Source: Quillaja saponaria (lineage: Eukaryota; Streptophyta; Magnoliopsida; Fabales; Quillajaceae). Taken from it: 64,000 nucleotides of DNA. The stretch is taken from the NCBI GenBank assembly GCA_029379385.1, contig CM055611.1:21398062-21462061 (forward strand). Direction: 5' to 3'. A program made the position numbers and the translations under genes. This document shows positions 12,635 to 26,214 of this stretch, one piece after another (the first letter of the stretch is position 1; each line of letters opens with the position of its first letter). The notes beneath the pieces were generated by a model. The model was not told the DNA's origin and made no database searches. It was given only the letters and a program-made list of their open reading frames with translations.

Positions 12635-13655
12635 GCTCAATTACACTTTTAGTTTTAATAATTTAATTTTAAATTTAGTTTAATCTCTCAAATTTTAATT
12701 GATAATTAAAATTTTATCAAATTTAATTTGATATAATTAAATTCTGCTTGAAATAAATTCACACTAACTTGTGGACGTGGCTAACAGAAAATAACAACAC
12801 ACTTGTAATATTTAACCAATCAAAAATTGTCTGTATAAAATTTATATAAAATTAAACTTAAACATTTTATAAAAAAAGAAAAATGATATTAAAGAATTAA
12901 AAAATATTAAAAAAAATAAAAAAATCCCTCATCTTTTCTCTCTCCTTACCATCGCTACCAAAGCACTAACAAATTTCAACTGCAGGACCACCATTTATGT
13001 GATGAGGATCGGCATTTTCGATCTCTTGCAGTTTCGGGCACTGAGCAGAGTGTTATTGTTGCTGAGGATTTCCTGGAAGTTTATGGGGAGGAGGGTCCTA
13101 TCCATCCCATGCTGGTTTCAAAAAGAGATCTAGAAAAGAGGTTGTAGATTGGCTTACTTCTATGCTATTAAAGCAGCATCTATAGGGAGATGGGATCAAG
13201 CATTCATGTGGCCTTGTGATTTCGTTATTCTAGATTTATTTATGGTGCTGCTTTCTTCTTTTCTCTTTCTGAAATCCTAAAATCTGGTCACTGTTAAAAT
13301 TTTTGTCTCCGTTTAGAATTAGATCTGGAGAGAGAGACCAACGCTTATGTTTCCAAGAGCTTAGATTTACTACCATGGCTATGGAAGAATCTGGTGGCTA
13401 CGGAGGAATCTGGGTAAGATGGTGTTGGTGAGGAAAGTTAAAAAACAATTATTTTTATATATTTAATATTAATTTTTAATTAAATTTTTATACATAACAT
13501 GTGGCTGTTTTTTTTTTAAACAGAACTTGACAACAAGAATCTAATTACATTAAATTAAACTTAGTAAAGACTCAATTGTCACAATTCAAACTTGGAAAAT
13601 TAAATTGCACTCAAAACTAAACTATAGGAATTAAAAATATAATTAAATCTTTTTT
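12635..13655. mobile_element. Candidate Pack-MULE-like element carrying a gene-like fragment
   Basis: The arms are weaker inverted repeats (about 12635-12760 and 13535-13655), aligning through the TTTAATTTGAT.TAATTA.ATTCT pattern and the outer CAATTACACTTTTAG / TTAATTATATTTTTA ends. Between them lies a stretch with ordinary codon-like composition, unlike the surrounding DNA. About 12975-13145 (plus strand) reads open for about 55 codons with a plausible globular sequence (DEDRHFRSLAVSGTEQS...), ending at a stop. I cannot name the donor gene. No target-site duplication was resolved. Confidence 0.4.
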
Positions 13656-14431
13656 ATCTAGAAAATAAGCAATATTAGAAATTACTAAAAAGAAATATAT
13701 AAATAATTTGTTACTAATTACTATCAATTTCTTTATATTATAAAAACATTATGATAATCAGGGATATAAATGTTTATGCATTGCACCATCACCTACAAAT
13801 TACAGACATGTAACTAGTCTATGCATAACTGCCTAAGAATAGGTAACATCTAACATTATAAATTTGGAAATTTTATGTTGCATACTTATAATAAAACACA
13901 TTATCCAAAGCACATAAATGCTCCAATTCAAAATTTTAAAAAACAATTAGTTTAATTGAAGGTTAAAACTCATTCCTCCACTTTAAGCTAAAAGTATTTG
14001 TGCTTCTTTCCTCGTGTATGTATGTTGCAGAAAATTGAAACCCATCAATCATCTGCACTGGTTATCTCCTCCCAGGTTTCTCAACTGGGTTTGAGACTTG
14101 TGCCCGCAGAAACTGAAGCACAACAGCGTACAACAGAGCCTCATTGCCATAAGCAAATTTATCTCAGCAGACTTGAGTTGAAGAAAGTATGGTTTTCAAA
14201 ACACATTGGCATATAAACTCTGTGCATACCAAGCAATACAATGGATAGCGCCACTTAAAACATCGGCTCAAGGGATGAGCAAATACAAATATACAATGGC
14301 ATTGCCATAAATTTACAGCAACTGGTACAAGTGTGTATAGAGATTTAGCATGGTCAGAACTCCTGAAAAATAGAGAGAGATTTATTGGACATGCATAATT
14401 CAAGTTTTTTCAACATTATCTACAACTAAGC
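13656..14431. other. Intergenic region and probable SINAT 3' UTR
   Basis: 13656 to about 13980 is AT-rich and featureless. From about 14000 to 14431 base composition becomes balanced, as expected for the 3' UTR of the SINAT-type gene just upstream in minus sense. Confidence 0.5.
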
Positions 14432-17400
14432 CTAGCTACAGAGGTTGGGTATGCAGGCCCCACCTTCTGGATTTTGCTGTTCTTTCCATATCCTTCCTGT
14501 TACTCTTAGCTTCAACTCTTTCCTGTCCCCTCCTGAGAAGAAAAGTGCCAAATTACGCTGTACAATGAGGCCATCATGGCTGTCTCTAACTTTCTTATGA
14601 CTATCCCTTATGCTTCGTGGGCTGCCCTCCCAGATCAGTTTACGTCCATTTCCCCCTACCTCGAGGCTGCAACAGTAGTTGCGCGCTTCTCTTTCATCAC
14701 CCATGAATCGGAGGAATGCCATATATACAGGAGCCATACCAAGCTGGAAGGCTTCAAAATGGAGACAGAAGTACTGACCAAAACAGTGGAAGACCTAACA
14801 TAAACAACAAAAGATAATTATTTCCATGGCATGAGATTTTCATCATGTGCAAATTGCAATTGTGTATGGATGGCACAGAATGTTATATTATCACAATTTT
14901 ATGAATATGAATAGCAGATAATGAAAGCGCCCTGAGGCCTCAGTTAACTGTGGTTTCATTCCCAGTCAAAAGATTTCCTTTCTTTCTAGTCTTTTCGTTT
15001 GTTTCTTTCAAACAACATTATACTTACAGTTAACATCCAAGTAGCATTTTCTACTTCAAGAGGATTTGACTTCACATATCGATGGTTAAAAGTGCATCCT
15101 GAATGCATATCCACCTTGTGGTCATCCCTTAAATGAGCAACAAGGTATGGAATATCCCCAACAATGCAGCAGTCTGATCCAGCATATGGGCAATTAAATG
15201 GTCTAAAGTTACAAACATTCTCATGTTTGAGTTTGCAGTAATAAGGAAATATCTCCATACATCCAAGAGAACAGTATTTGCAAGGCAGTTCAAGTGATTC
15301 TGCTACCTTCTCCAATGCTAGACACCTTATGTCACCAAGTTCCTGTCTACAGGTTGGACATCGGTTATGTACCATTATTTTACATGTTGAACAAAGGGTA
15401 TGCCCATTCTGGCACTGCATAACAGGAAACAGAGATAAATATCAGTCACAGTATTTCAGCATCCTTGATCACATTTATCAAGCAACTATTGTTGTAAAAT
15501 TACCAAGAGAAAACCAAAAGACGAGTTCATAAAACATTATTTTCCATCACAAACAATAGAAAAATCTGACAGGAAAGCACCAACATTCCCAGAAATGAAG
15601 TTTCAGGCCCATCAAAACTAAGGATATTACCAGCTTCAGTTCTTTATTTTTTTTCTTTTCTTTTGAGTAAAAGAACTATTATTGCTGGAAAAGAGAAGAA
15701 GACAGCTGCATGAAGTGCGAGAAAGGATTTCATAAGTTGGGTTTCTGGACTTGCGTAAGATGACCCTCAATTTCTATTCGTACACTATTATGAAAATGAT
15801 AAATATGGAAGGTCTGGCTGTCTAGCAAGACTTACCTACAGTATAGTCCAATGTAATAGAGTTTGACCATCATGCTTATGATAAAGCAGGTATTAGCATC
15901 TTCATATGATGTCAAAAGATTTGAGTTAAAATGCAAATACACTATGCAATAAGAGTAAAACAAAGCTCCATTAGTTTTCCAATGTTGAGATACATTTCTA
16001 TGCTCTGATGGCACTCCCTTGTCACAACACTTACAAAGAAGAGCTTTGACCAGTTTTAAACTAACACCAGATGTCTCATCTCACGGAGAGGCCTTTTGCT
16101 TGGTTTTGCCATAGAAACTTACGTTCTTGAAATGTTCATTCAAACTCACTAATTAAACGTTGTAACTATGCATGAAAGGTTCCATGATCTACTCGAGGAA
16201 ACAACTGTCTGATGGAACACTTATTCAGTGTAATTATTCTAGATTTATTATAGGAAATTGCAGCCAGATCCATTCATAAGTCATAACACCCTCCCCCTCC
16301 CCTTGCCAAAAAAAAAAAAGACATCTGACCATTCCCAAACAAAAGTGATTACATAAAAGGAAGAGGCAGTAGGTTTTCCAATATGCTGCATTTAAACAAG
16401 ACCACATAGTTGGTCACTCTAATACTGCTCATGTATTTAATAAACTTGCAACACATAAAAGTCACATCACCAAAACAAAATCCTTTTGGCACTCACATCA
16501 ATAAACCCTTTCTGCATATGATATGGAAATCACCCTTTAATCAATATCCAAATTAATATAATCAGATATAACAAACCTGTTCCCTCCCACACCTTCACTA
16601 CACCCTAATTTCTCACACAAATAGGAATACCTGCAGATTGTACTGGCTCATCACCTACTTATCCTAGTTCGTAGCATTTTAGTTTTTCATGGTAGAAAGT
16701 TGATCTGAACAATCTCAGCCACGGAATGGAGTCCTTTTTAACAGATATCTACATGTCATACCTCTGTTACTCCACTAGCATCACATACAGTTGCATCGCT
16801 TAGCTATACCGCTTGATACCAAGACCCTCACATTAATAGTTTTTGAGTCTCCGGCATACAGCAGGGGGCCAAGACCCCTCTCATAGCAGCTGCTTCCTGG
16901 AAATGAAGAATCTAAGTAACAGAATGCTTCTAGTCAAAAATTCTAACTAAAGTTTTCTTTTTCTCAGTATAGAAAGAGAAAAGTTAACAGATGAAAGATG
17001 CATGTGGATGCATTTCTCAATATGGTTGTGTTGGATTTGTATCCATTGGGACTGACGGGGCTCAAAACGCAGCTTCCGCCTTGACAAGGCAGTGGTTAGA
17101 AAGGCATTGTCACGACAACTATATTTGCACAGTAAACTAGTAGTAAGAAAAAGACCCTTCATTAGAAGTTCAAAAGAGCCCCCTATGAAAAAGAAATAGG
17201 GTTTGAAATCTACACATTGATTCTTTTTCGAGATTTTTGGTGAACCGTATGCATCAAAAGGTGCATGAAATGCATTTGATTTGTGTTTGTTATGACCAGG
17301 GATCCACAAAACGACCGGGGGATTGTTGTTCAATTTGGCAGTAAGACATCAAGATTTAATCATCCGATATTTGGTCTTGTTTTTATGTTATTTGGAAGTA

Positions 17401-18320
17401 CGTCTTTTTAAAACTTCAGCATCCAATGAAAAAGTGTTGTGTTGTTCTCAATGTTGCATTCAAACCTATACATGGAAACAACTCTCAGAAGCACCATTAA
17501 ACATCCAGCCAACATCTGTTGTTTTCAAGCTATGTGGGAGTAGGTTGAAGGGAAATAAGCTCCTTGGAGGGAATCTGGGTAATTAAATGGGAAACACCTA
17601 TGGCAGTGCAAATAGCTAGCAAAACCTGGGATTGAAGGAAGTGCTTTTTAGAAAGTCTTTCCCACTCATTACAAGTTACAAGATTACCTTTCACCATAAG
17701 CAAACAATACCCATGGCTAAGAGCAAACTCAGAACCCTTCAAAAATTGAAAATTGTAGCAACCAAATCCGCATGTTCAACATAATCAAAATCAGTTCTAC
17801 TAAAATCCCTGCAAACATAAGATCCATATAACAGAATCCCACCTTCAATTCCTCAACAAAATACCTATTTTCCTTTACCCCTACACAAAAGGTTGCCAAT
17901 AAAAATATGTCTTGAAATCCCAAGACCTCGCATCATTATTGCAAACAATTAAAATAAACCATCAACCATAAATCATTAAATCAACTTAGAAAAGCGAAAG
18001 AAAACGAAGTAAACACAAGCAAACTGAACAAACCGAAATCAAAGAATGAATCGAACCTAAGATACCGAAAGAGCAAATTATGAAGTAGTAGATAGATTAT
18101 AAACGACCCATCAAATTAAATGCAATATAGGACGGACCTGATGGATTGGAGGGTACATTGAATTGGTGCAAACAGGGCATTCAAGAAGTTCATGGACACT
18201 GGTGGTGCTGGGACTGTTGCTATGAAGCTTTGTATTTGCAGGAAAATGATGGTGATAATGTTCAACCTCACCCATCACGTCCAAGGATGCTATACTTTCT
18301 TTAATGCTACTCGGTTCCAT
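14432..18320 (-). CDS. SINAT3: SINA/SINAT-type RING E3 ubiquitin ligase, three exons, intact
   Basis: Exons 18138-18320, 15028-15414 and 14432-14794 give 310 aa, the usual SINAT length (about 300-330). The N-terminus is a short Ser/His-rich leader. A C3HC4 RING follows: C48, C51, C62, H66, C69, C72, C80, C83. Next is the SIAH-type zinc finger from about residue 105, then the TRAF-like substrate-binding domain to the end (FHCFGQYFCLHFEAFQLG block). The 2.7 kb first intron splits the RING between Gln61 and Cys62. Plant SINATs are E3 ligases for substrates such as autophagy, ESCRT or hormone-signalling proteins; this copy's target is not evident. Being next to EMB1703, as in Arabidopsis (At3g61790), favours SINAT3 orthology. 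The gene symbol rests on that synteny. Confidence 0.93.
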
Positions 18321-21300
18321 TCAGAAGAAGAACACAAACCCAGGAAAAGAGACTAATTTTTCAAAAATAAAAAAGTAAACTTGACTTTTCTTCGACGGAT
18401 TCAATTCTATCGAACTGTAAGGTCACTGTCCACCAGAAGAGAAGGAAAACTGAGGGAGAAGCGGGATTGTCGAAATTTGTAATCTTTTGTTAAATGGGTA
18501 TGAATTTAAACATGAAAAATTTGAAGATTGAACAAAAATCGGAAGAAAATAAGGAGAATTTGTTTGAATATTAAGGAAAACTGTTCCTCGAATGAGATGC
18601 TTTTCTTTGTTGTTTTACTCACCCAGGGAGACAGATAGTCAAATCACTGTCCAAAATTGAAGAGCCCTTTGATCAAAACCAAACGAGAATCAAACTTTCA
18701 ATATGACAGAGAAAAAGAGAGAGAAACCAAAAAGCCATGAAAAGAGGAGGAGAAGGATTCAGGTGGAAATGTAGTAGAACTAAGAAGGAAAGCGGTGATT
18801 TGCTAAGGTTAAGTAAGTATAGTTGGCTTTACACTATAATTGGTTATAGGAAGTACATTATCTCAAATTTATGATGCATTCTCTCAAATTTAAATTGTAG
18901 TTGTTGCTAATTTGTAATTCTACTTGTGGGAGAGACAATGAGATGTTATTGTCTCATGGTGTGGACCTCCTGCTACTTTAAAGACTACAAAGTGTCCAAG
19001 AAAATAAATAAATTGTATATATTAATTACCAACTTACTGTCAAAACCAACATTAAATTTTACATTAAAAAAGTAATAATAGGAGATTAGCATTTGGCATA
19101 ATGATGAAGACACAAACTTTCATCCATTTCTTCAAGTGTGTTATTTAAAAAAAATAATTAAAATCTTATAATTTAACTAGATAATTTAAAATTAATTTCA
19201 ATAATTCGACTTGAAAATTAATGGATTGTTAACAGGTACTAAAGATATTTGTTAAGTTGTAATAAATATGATTTTTAAAAATTAATTTTTCTATAAAAAT
19301 AACATATATTGAATAACATTGAAATCATAATCAATAATTATTATAAATATTATAAATTTTTATTTATAAAATTTTAATAAATATTTTTTGAGAACTTGTT
19401 AAAAAATTTCAAAATTTATTAGTATTACATTGATTACTAACTTTTTCTTAAATTTGTTTGTGAGAATTTGCTCAATCAAAATCTCTTAATATTGAGAACC
19501 ATTTGGTCTAAGAATTATGTTCTTTCATCATTTATAATGCAGTATAAGACTACATTACGAATTACATTTCAAATGGCATGCATAGTATTCATGATCAAAA
19601 TTGAATTTGAACAAAAGCTTTATTAGAGTAAGACAATGAAAATAGTTATCAGCAATATGACTCTGGCTCAAAACACAAAGTCACCAAGTTGACTTTGGGA
19701 AATCATGAAACCAGGATTCAGATTCCATTAGACGATTCCTGCTTCTTTCTTCTCATAATTCAATATTTTTTTTCCCTTGAAAAGAATATGAGAAGAAAAA
19801 ACATTTAGCAACTAATACCAAAAAAAAAAAAAATAGAGTAAAATTCTAGGAGTTAGCACTAGTTGTAAAATAGCACGTGCTTTTTATTAAAAAAATGAAA
19901 AAAAGAAGACAAGAGAAAGAGAAGACATATTGTAATTATGGACGTGGAACCCAGTTATCTTGATCATGTTGTTACATAATTTTGTGGGCACCACTCATCT
20001 GATCACAATGATTGATGTGATTAAGGTTGGAGATGTGAAAGAGGGTTGCTTACAACTTAAATTACATTTACCCACTTGCTATACTTTTCTATTTATTCTT
20101 CTACTGCAAGGATGTATGAGAATGAAAGATGATAATCTATTTGTAACTACTTAGTCTTTTTTCTTTAACAATTTTAGAAAAGCTCAAAAATGAATAAGTA
20201 GACATTCAATCAAGATGTATTTTATAATACAAATTGATAGTTCGACAGATACAAAATTAAATTTAAGTATAAGAAAGTTTAATCTAATAAAAGTAAATTT
20301 ATTCAATTATGAGAATGTCTATTGGAGTTTTATCTCCAACTTTTCATTTATACAATCTTAAAGATTGTTCTTCAATTTTATCTTAGGTAAAAAAATATAC
20401 AATAGTGTTACAACTTTCCTGTTACAAATGGAAAATCTCACAAATTTCATAAGGATAAGAAGAGAGATTATATTAGTAGTAAACCCAACAAGTGAAGAAG
20501 AAGAAGAATGTGAAAGGTAATGTCTTCTGTTATTCTGTGTGATCAATACCTTGTCACAAATGAAGACTCCGCAAATAATAGAGGCATCAGACATGGCTTG
20601 GATGAAAGGTAACTTCAATGTAAAACTGCAACAAGTGCAGAGAGATTCTATTACGTCCAAAAATCTTATTTTGCTCTAGCTTAAGAGGGAATGTAGTGCC
20701 AAACGTAACACTATCTCCATCTATTGTGCCTTAAGTAAAGAGAGAAACAAAGCTTTTACGAGCTGAAGTTCAATGTGGAGCTCTAAGAAAGGAGAAAAAG
20801 AATAATCTAATGATCTAAAATAGAATAAATGTTTACTTCATGAAGTCCATTCAGTAACGAATTATACCACCTTGACGAAAGGTGAGAAGCTCTTTTTGTG
20901 CTGTGAAAGAGACTTTTGACTAGTTCAAGCTACTTAACAATTACATAAGATTTCTCAATTTGCCTTTATTTTCTCAGTTTCCCAGTCATGTGGTATATAT
21001 ACCATCTCATATGTGTTGCTCTGCAATTGCACTTGGAAGAGCTTCAACATCAACGAGCATGAGAAGATTCTGAAACTTTCATAGTAGGTTATTCTGACAT
21101 GCCTTACAAAATGAAGGCCAAACAACCAAACAAACCTGGCAAAATCCTCCCCCTACACAAGGAGTTGAAATGGCCGCATTTTGTGATAGCATAAAAAAGT
21201 TCGAGAACAAATTTGTAATAACTAACCAGTTCCTAACACTACAGAAAATTTTTTATTCATAGAAAATATACAAAGAATTGAAAGAAAAAAATATTACAAA

Positions 21301-21536
21301 ATTGGCAAACAAACTTTCCCTTCTTCGTTTTCCATCTCTACTGCTGCTTGCATAAAAGGAACAATTGTTTAAAAAATGATATAAACAGATGAACTCTCTT
21401 CGATCTCAACTGATCAGCCATGAGGCTGACATGCAAGGTTTTATATCTCCATAAGCTGATACTTTTTGTCAATAACATGTGCATATAGTACATTCATTCC
21501 TGTAACCCTAGAAGCTCGATAAGAGGTGAAATTAGT
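18321..21536. other. SINAT promoter and 3' region of the UVSSA-like gene
   Basis: 18321 to about 19000 should hold the SINAT 5' UTR and promoter. 19000-20900 is AT-rich with small chance frames only. About 21000-21536 has the balanced composition expected of the UVSSA-like 3' UTR. No further gene is supported. Confidence 0.5.
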
Positions 21537-24191
21537 TTACCACTGATTTGGGAAGGCTTCCCTGTAAACTGCATCCTCATTCAATGTTTGCTGTGTTACT
21601 GTAGCACCCCTCACCCGTGTATTCAATAACTTCTGAGCTATTCTATCTTTTGAAGTCACTTTCTTACGCAACATGGAAGAAAGACTTCGCTTCTTGTTTC
21701 TTGCCAATAGGTTCTCTCCATTAGTCACCTCCACATTCTCTCTAAGAGCTGCAGATCTTGAAGTGGAAGCAAATGCAGCATCCCGCAAAACTGCTTCATT
21801 GTGTTCCCGAATTTTTGCAAGTTTTGCACGCTTCAAAGTCTGTTTATCAGTTTCTCTCTTCTTTGCTGCCTCCTTATCCCTCTCGCGGACATTCTTCACT
21901 GCTTGTTTTGCCAACTGCTCTCCTAAATCAGTCCCTATATCAACATTTAACTTGTCATCTGAAAGGCTCTGATTGAGTGGTTTCCCTTGGTCATCTCGGG
22001 GTACAATAGGTCCATGAAATGGGCAAACTCTTAAATCTCTTCTCTCACAAAGTCCCCCTTTCCTTAAAGAAGCGCGGCATGGTTGAATCTCCATTTGCTT
22101 CTCTTTGTAAACAGTTGCCTGAACATAGTTCTGCAATTTTATGTGCTGGAACAACTGCATCGTAGTCCACCCTACCCCAGTGACTTTCAATCTCCAAACC
22201 CCGCTGGTTAGTCAAAACAACCCTGTTTGATCCCCAAGCATCCATGTAAGAGCCCCAATCCACTACAGGAGCTTCAGCCAAAAGCTTACTCTTCAGAGGG
22301 TTTGAATTGACTTCTTGACGTTTAGGATCTAAGGTGGCTCTGTCATATGACTCTTCATTACTTGAACCAAGAGCTTCATCATTCACTCTGTGAGAAGTTG
22401 ATGCTGCATCAAGATGTTCAGATCTTTTGTTTGATACAATAGGCTTTAGGTTCTCAATTGGACCAACCTTACCTTCCTCCCAAAAGTCTTCTTCTTCCTC
22501 ATTATTATTTGCAGTGCTCAAAAGAGCACAACCAGCTTCTTCACATTTATTCTTCAGTGATTGAAGTCGATTTCTAATATCGATGAACTCCTTCAAAGCC
22601 GAATCTCTGAACCTACTGTCTGCCACTGCCACATCAACCCTAACAAGAACAGAGATCCATTCTTGAATGGAAACCAAATGCTTTGTCTCTAAAAGCTTGT
22701 ACAGCTCCCTCATTGCATCAAAAACCACTTTGTTGTCACTATTCTCATGAACCTTTCCCCCTTCTCTCAATGCATCAAGACGAATATGCCGCAGTTGAAC
22801 AGAACGAAATTCTTCAAATTCTTCATCATCACAAACATCCAGAGACATAAGTTCCTTGTTAGAATGCAAAATGTCCAAACACTCGCCAATCTCACCCACT
22901 GTGGACTGTATTTCTTCCTTTATAGAATTTAAATTTGCTTTTAAATATTCATACTTATTCAATAAAATCTCTTTTGTCCTTCTCCCCCTTTCCCTTCTCT
23001 CTTGCTCTTGCCGTGCTGCATTTGCCTGTATATTAGGAAATTGATACCTTAGGGTGTTTTTAAGATAATCAACTCCTAATCTGAGCTGTCTGTAATGAAT
23101 CCCAAATGAATCATTCCATTTCTCCAAAAATGCAATAGCCTTTGAACGTAAAATGGATGCAACAGCTGGGGGAGCTGGAAGAGGGAAATCTTTTCTGAAC
23201 CCGATACTCAGACTCAGAAGGAGATCCAACTTCTCAATGAGAAGGGTTCTAAAAAGCTTTGATCGCATCATAAGTTCGTCAATTATTAGAAGTGACAGGT
23301 ACCTAACCTGAACCCAAAAAACAAATCTCAAAAGAAATTAAAGATATGTTTTTATATCCCAAAGTTTTGTTGTAAACTAGGGAGCAAAACTATCCAAATG
23401 AAAGTTTCGTCATTTCAGTTCAATTTTATCTATAGTTCTTATTCATTGTCACAAGTTATTCATAATCTCCTATAAAAAGGACCTGGTCTTTCCCGACCAA
23501 TAAGGCAGTCACAAATGATAAAAAAAAATTTGACTGACCTAGGGACTGACCAAGAAGAATCCTAAGTTAGTGTCCAATAGCAACAATCTCACAGGTATAC
23601 TTCATGAATCATGATCAAGTTCACAACCAGTTACATTGAAATTCAGGGTCTTTAAATTGCCTAACACAACATAATTCTTTAGTAAGTATGTGAGATAAGC
23701 TACCCAATATTGCAATAAACAGGAAAAATTCAATACAAGTTCAACGGAAAATTCCAATGTTATCTATTCAACTATAGAATTGAATATAATTGTTCCCATC
23801 GATTGAGCAAACTGGAAAGATCAATTCAAGTAACCGCGCGAGATAAGAGATTAAGGAACGCAATTTGAATTTGCGTTTCTACAATTTAAAGATGCAAACA
23901 TCAATTAAACAGAAAATTCACCCAAGTTCTAACAATTCATGGTGCAATGAAAATACTAAAAAAATAAAAAATGAAATAATTGAACACAGAAGAATGAAAG
24001 CAAGTACAAGAACCTGAGAGTGGTCTTGCTTCATTAGGTCCACAAGGGTCTGGGAAGCGATTCGAAGCTCCGAATCGGAATAACGAACCACAGACTTAAT
24101 GGCCAGGATCCACTTCTAATGCGGTTGAGTTTGTGGCAAGCTCCATCAAAGTTCTGACCTTTGTCCCATCCCTTCGTTCCTCCTCCTCCAT
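21537..24191 (-). pseudogene. UVSSA-like VHS-domain protein gene with two frame breaks
   Basis: Exon 1 is 24014-24191 and exon 2 runs 23307 down to 21537, joined CAG|GTT. It matches the plant ENTH/VHS family protein homologous to UV-stimulated scaffold protein A (Arabidopsis At3g61800), which in animals acts with stalled RNA polymerase II in transcription-coupled repair. Seen: an N-terminal VHS region, an Arg/Glu-rich coiled stretch, an acidic DFWEEG motif, and the C-terminal DUF2043 block with GGLCERRDLRVCPFHGP, ending EAFPNQW. Break 1 is near 24095-24105: after EVDP about four expected codons are missing, with one stray base left, so the first frame stops at once. Break 2 is near 22123: a net two-base loss between AEL and VQATVY. 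A downstream ATG in exon 1 could give an N-truncated product, but break 2 remains. Either a pseudogene or sequence error. Confidence 0.8.
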
Positions 24192-26214
24192 ATTCAATGG
24201 AATCTAACTCACAGACAAAATCAATTGTTTTTCGAAAACCCTAATTACAGCAACCGCCCTAAAATTTCATATTTTTCGTTTTATTTACTTGGAATTCTTG
24301 CGCGCAAAGGTAAGACATGTTCGAAAATTTGTTGGTACAGATAAGAATTAATGACGTATGTTGAATTACACAAATGCCAGTGGAAAGTTAAAAGCTTTAC
24401 CTGTTACAAGGCATTTGGCGATCAATGACAGTGCAGGGGTATACACGGAATACGAGATATTTTAAAACGGCTGGTCGTTTTAATAACCAAAGAATCCCGC
24501 CGCCAGATTATACGTCGTGTAGGGCTTGGGCCGCATGCAGACATCTTTTGTTTTCTTTTAGGCCGAGATTGCAGTCATAATCCACAACACTACAACATTG
24601 ACTTGTAGTCCGCGCACCCAACAACATTAGTGGTCACTTAACCAATTGTTTTTCTCTAGCATTGGATCTATGAGCTACATACGATGAAATATATAAATTT
24701 TCTCATAATCTTTGTTTTTAGCATGGACGAAACTGAAATTTTATGCTTATGAGTTATATAATAGAAATAACTAACTCACTTTTCATAATTACCTCATTTC
24801 TGATAAAAACGTAAATGAATTTCAAGTATTCGGGACAATGCAGATGATTTATTAATTAAATTACTAGCACTTCATAAAAACTTAGACATATTTTTAAAAT
24901 GCATAAATACTATTTTTAAATTTTTTTTTTTAAGATCTCATATTTGAACATTTATAAAGTAGTTTATTTTTTTTTAAGGTAAGGTTAGATGCACCTTTCT
25001 TACATAAAAAAAAAATTTAATTAATTTGCTCACCAATGCATAAGAAATAATTATTAGTATTAAAAATCGAATAAATTATAAATCTCAACAAAATATATTT
25101 AAATACTTATAATTAACTTCTCTGTTATTTTCTCATCAATTATAATGAGAAATTAATTATAAATATTTAAATATATTTTTATTGAGATTTTTAATAATAA
25201 TAATTAATTTTTAGTTAATATCCTAAAAACACTGGTTAGCAGGAAAAAGAAATTATTAGAAAGAAAGCAAAAGAACTCATCAAATAGAATGGATAATGGT
25301 CTTTGTACATGGACCACATTGGCATATAGACAAGAAAAGTTATGAGAATAATGCCAATAATAGTAGGTGCTTTCATCTATTCCCTTGGTAACTTAAATAA
25401 TGATTCCCTCCTGGTCCAGATTTTCACAAGCATATACAAAAACTCTTGCAGATCTTTGAACATTGTCCTTTAATAATTCCCTCTTGGTTTGGTTCTTAGA
25501 AGGCTTATCCGATTTGAAATAAACATCCCATAAATGATAATTATTAATTAGTTGTGGTAGAAAAATTTAAAACTGTTACCTACCAAGCCTTATTTCACTT
25601 AATATGAGCACTCCCTTTATATTTTCAAAATGTGCTTTGTTTACCTAATTAAAATCTCTAATTGACCATAAAAATCATGAAAGATTAGGCAAACAGCAAG
25701 CCTGCATTATATATCCTTACTTTGCATAGTGGCCATCAACTTTCCACTTCAACTATCTGATAAAATATGCATACATAGTGCAGTCCCACTGTTGGCTCCT
25801 ACATACATCAATTTGTGTCTACAAGTTAGGACTCATACTCAATAGTGCTTTGTTCCACTTTTTGACCTTTAAATAGAAAAAGTCCAACAACACCACATAT
25901 TAGAAAACACAATTACATCTCATTAACTAATTTTTTTGACAATTTTCTTTGTTATTGGGTTACAATAATTTGTATGTTGACTAAATTACCACTGCAGTAG
26001 ACTACATAAATCTTTTTTTTTTAAGTGTCAAGACTACATAAATCTTTGATTACATAATAAAACAACACATTCTTATTTCTCGGATTCAAATCCAAGAAAG
26101 AAATCCCTTTTTATTTAATCTAATATTAATATTTTTTTAAAATAAGGATAATTAAGAAAAGCTGAGAAAGTGCTTCCCCTAATCCTACATTCTCATTACC
26201 ATCGCACATGCACA
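24192..26214. other. Intergenic region between the UVSSA-like and protease genes
   Basis: 24192 to about 24600 is less AT-rich and is the likely 5' region of the UVSSA-like gene. The remainder is AT-rich. A hairpin-like inverted repeat near 25080-25200 shares TTATAATTAA/TTAATTATAA and ATTTAAATA segments. No gene is seen. Confidence 0.5.

Noticed and set aside
16947..17742. Several 70-130 codon frames inside the SINAT first intron
   Set aside because: No domains, different strands and overlapping frames; the region is spliced out between two firmly placed RING half-exons.
19960..20154. Plus-strand 64-codon frame with a hydrophobic stretch
   Set aside because: Short, in AT-rich intergenic DNA, with no promoter, family match or second copy to support it.
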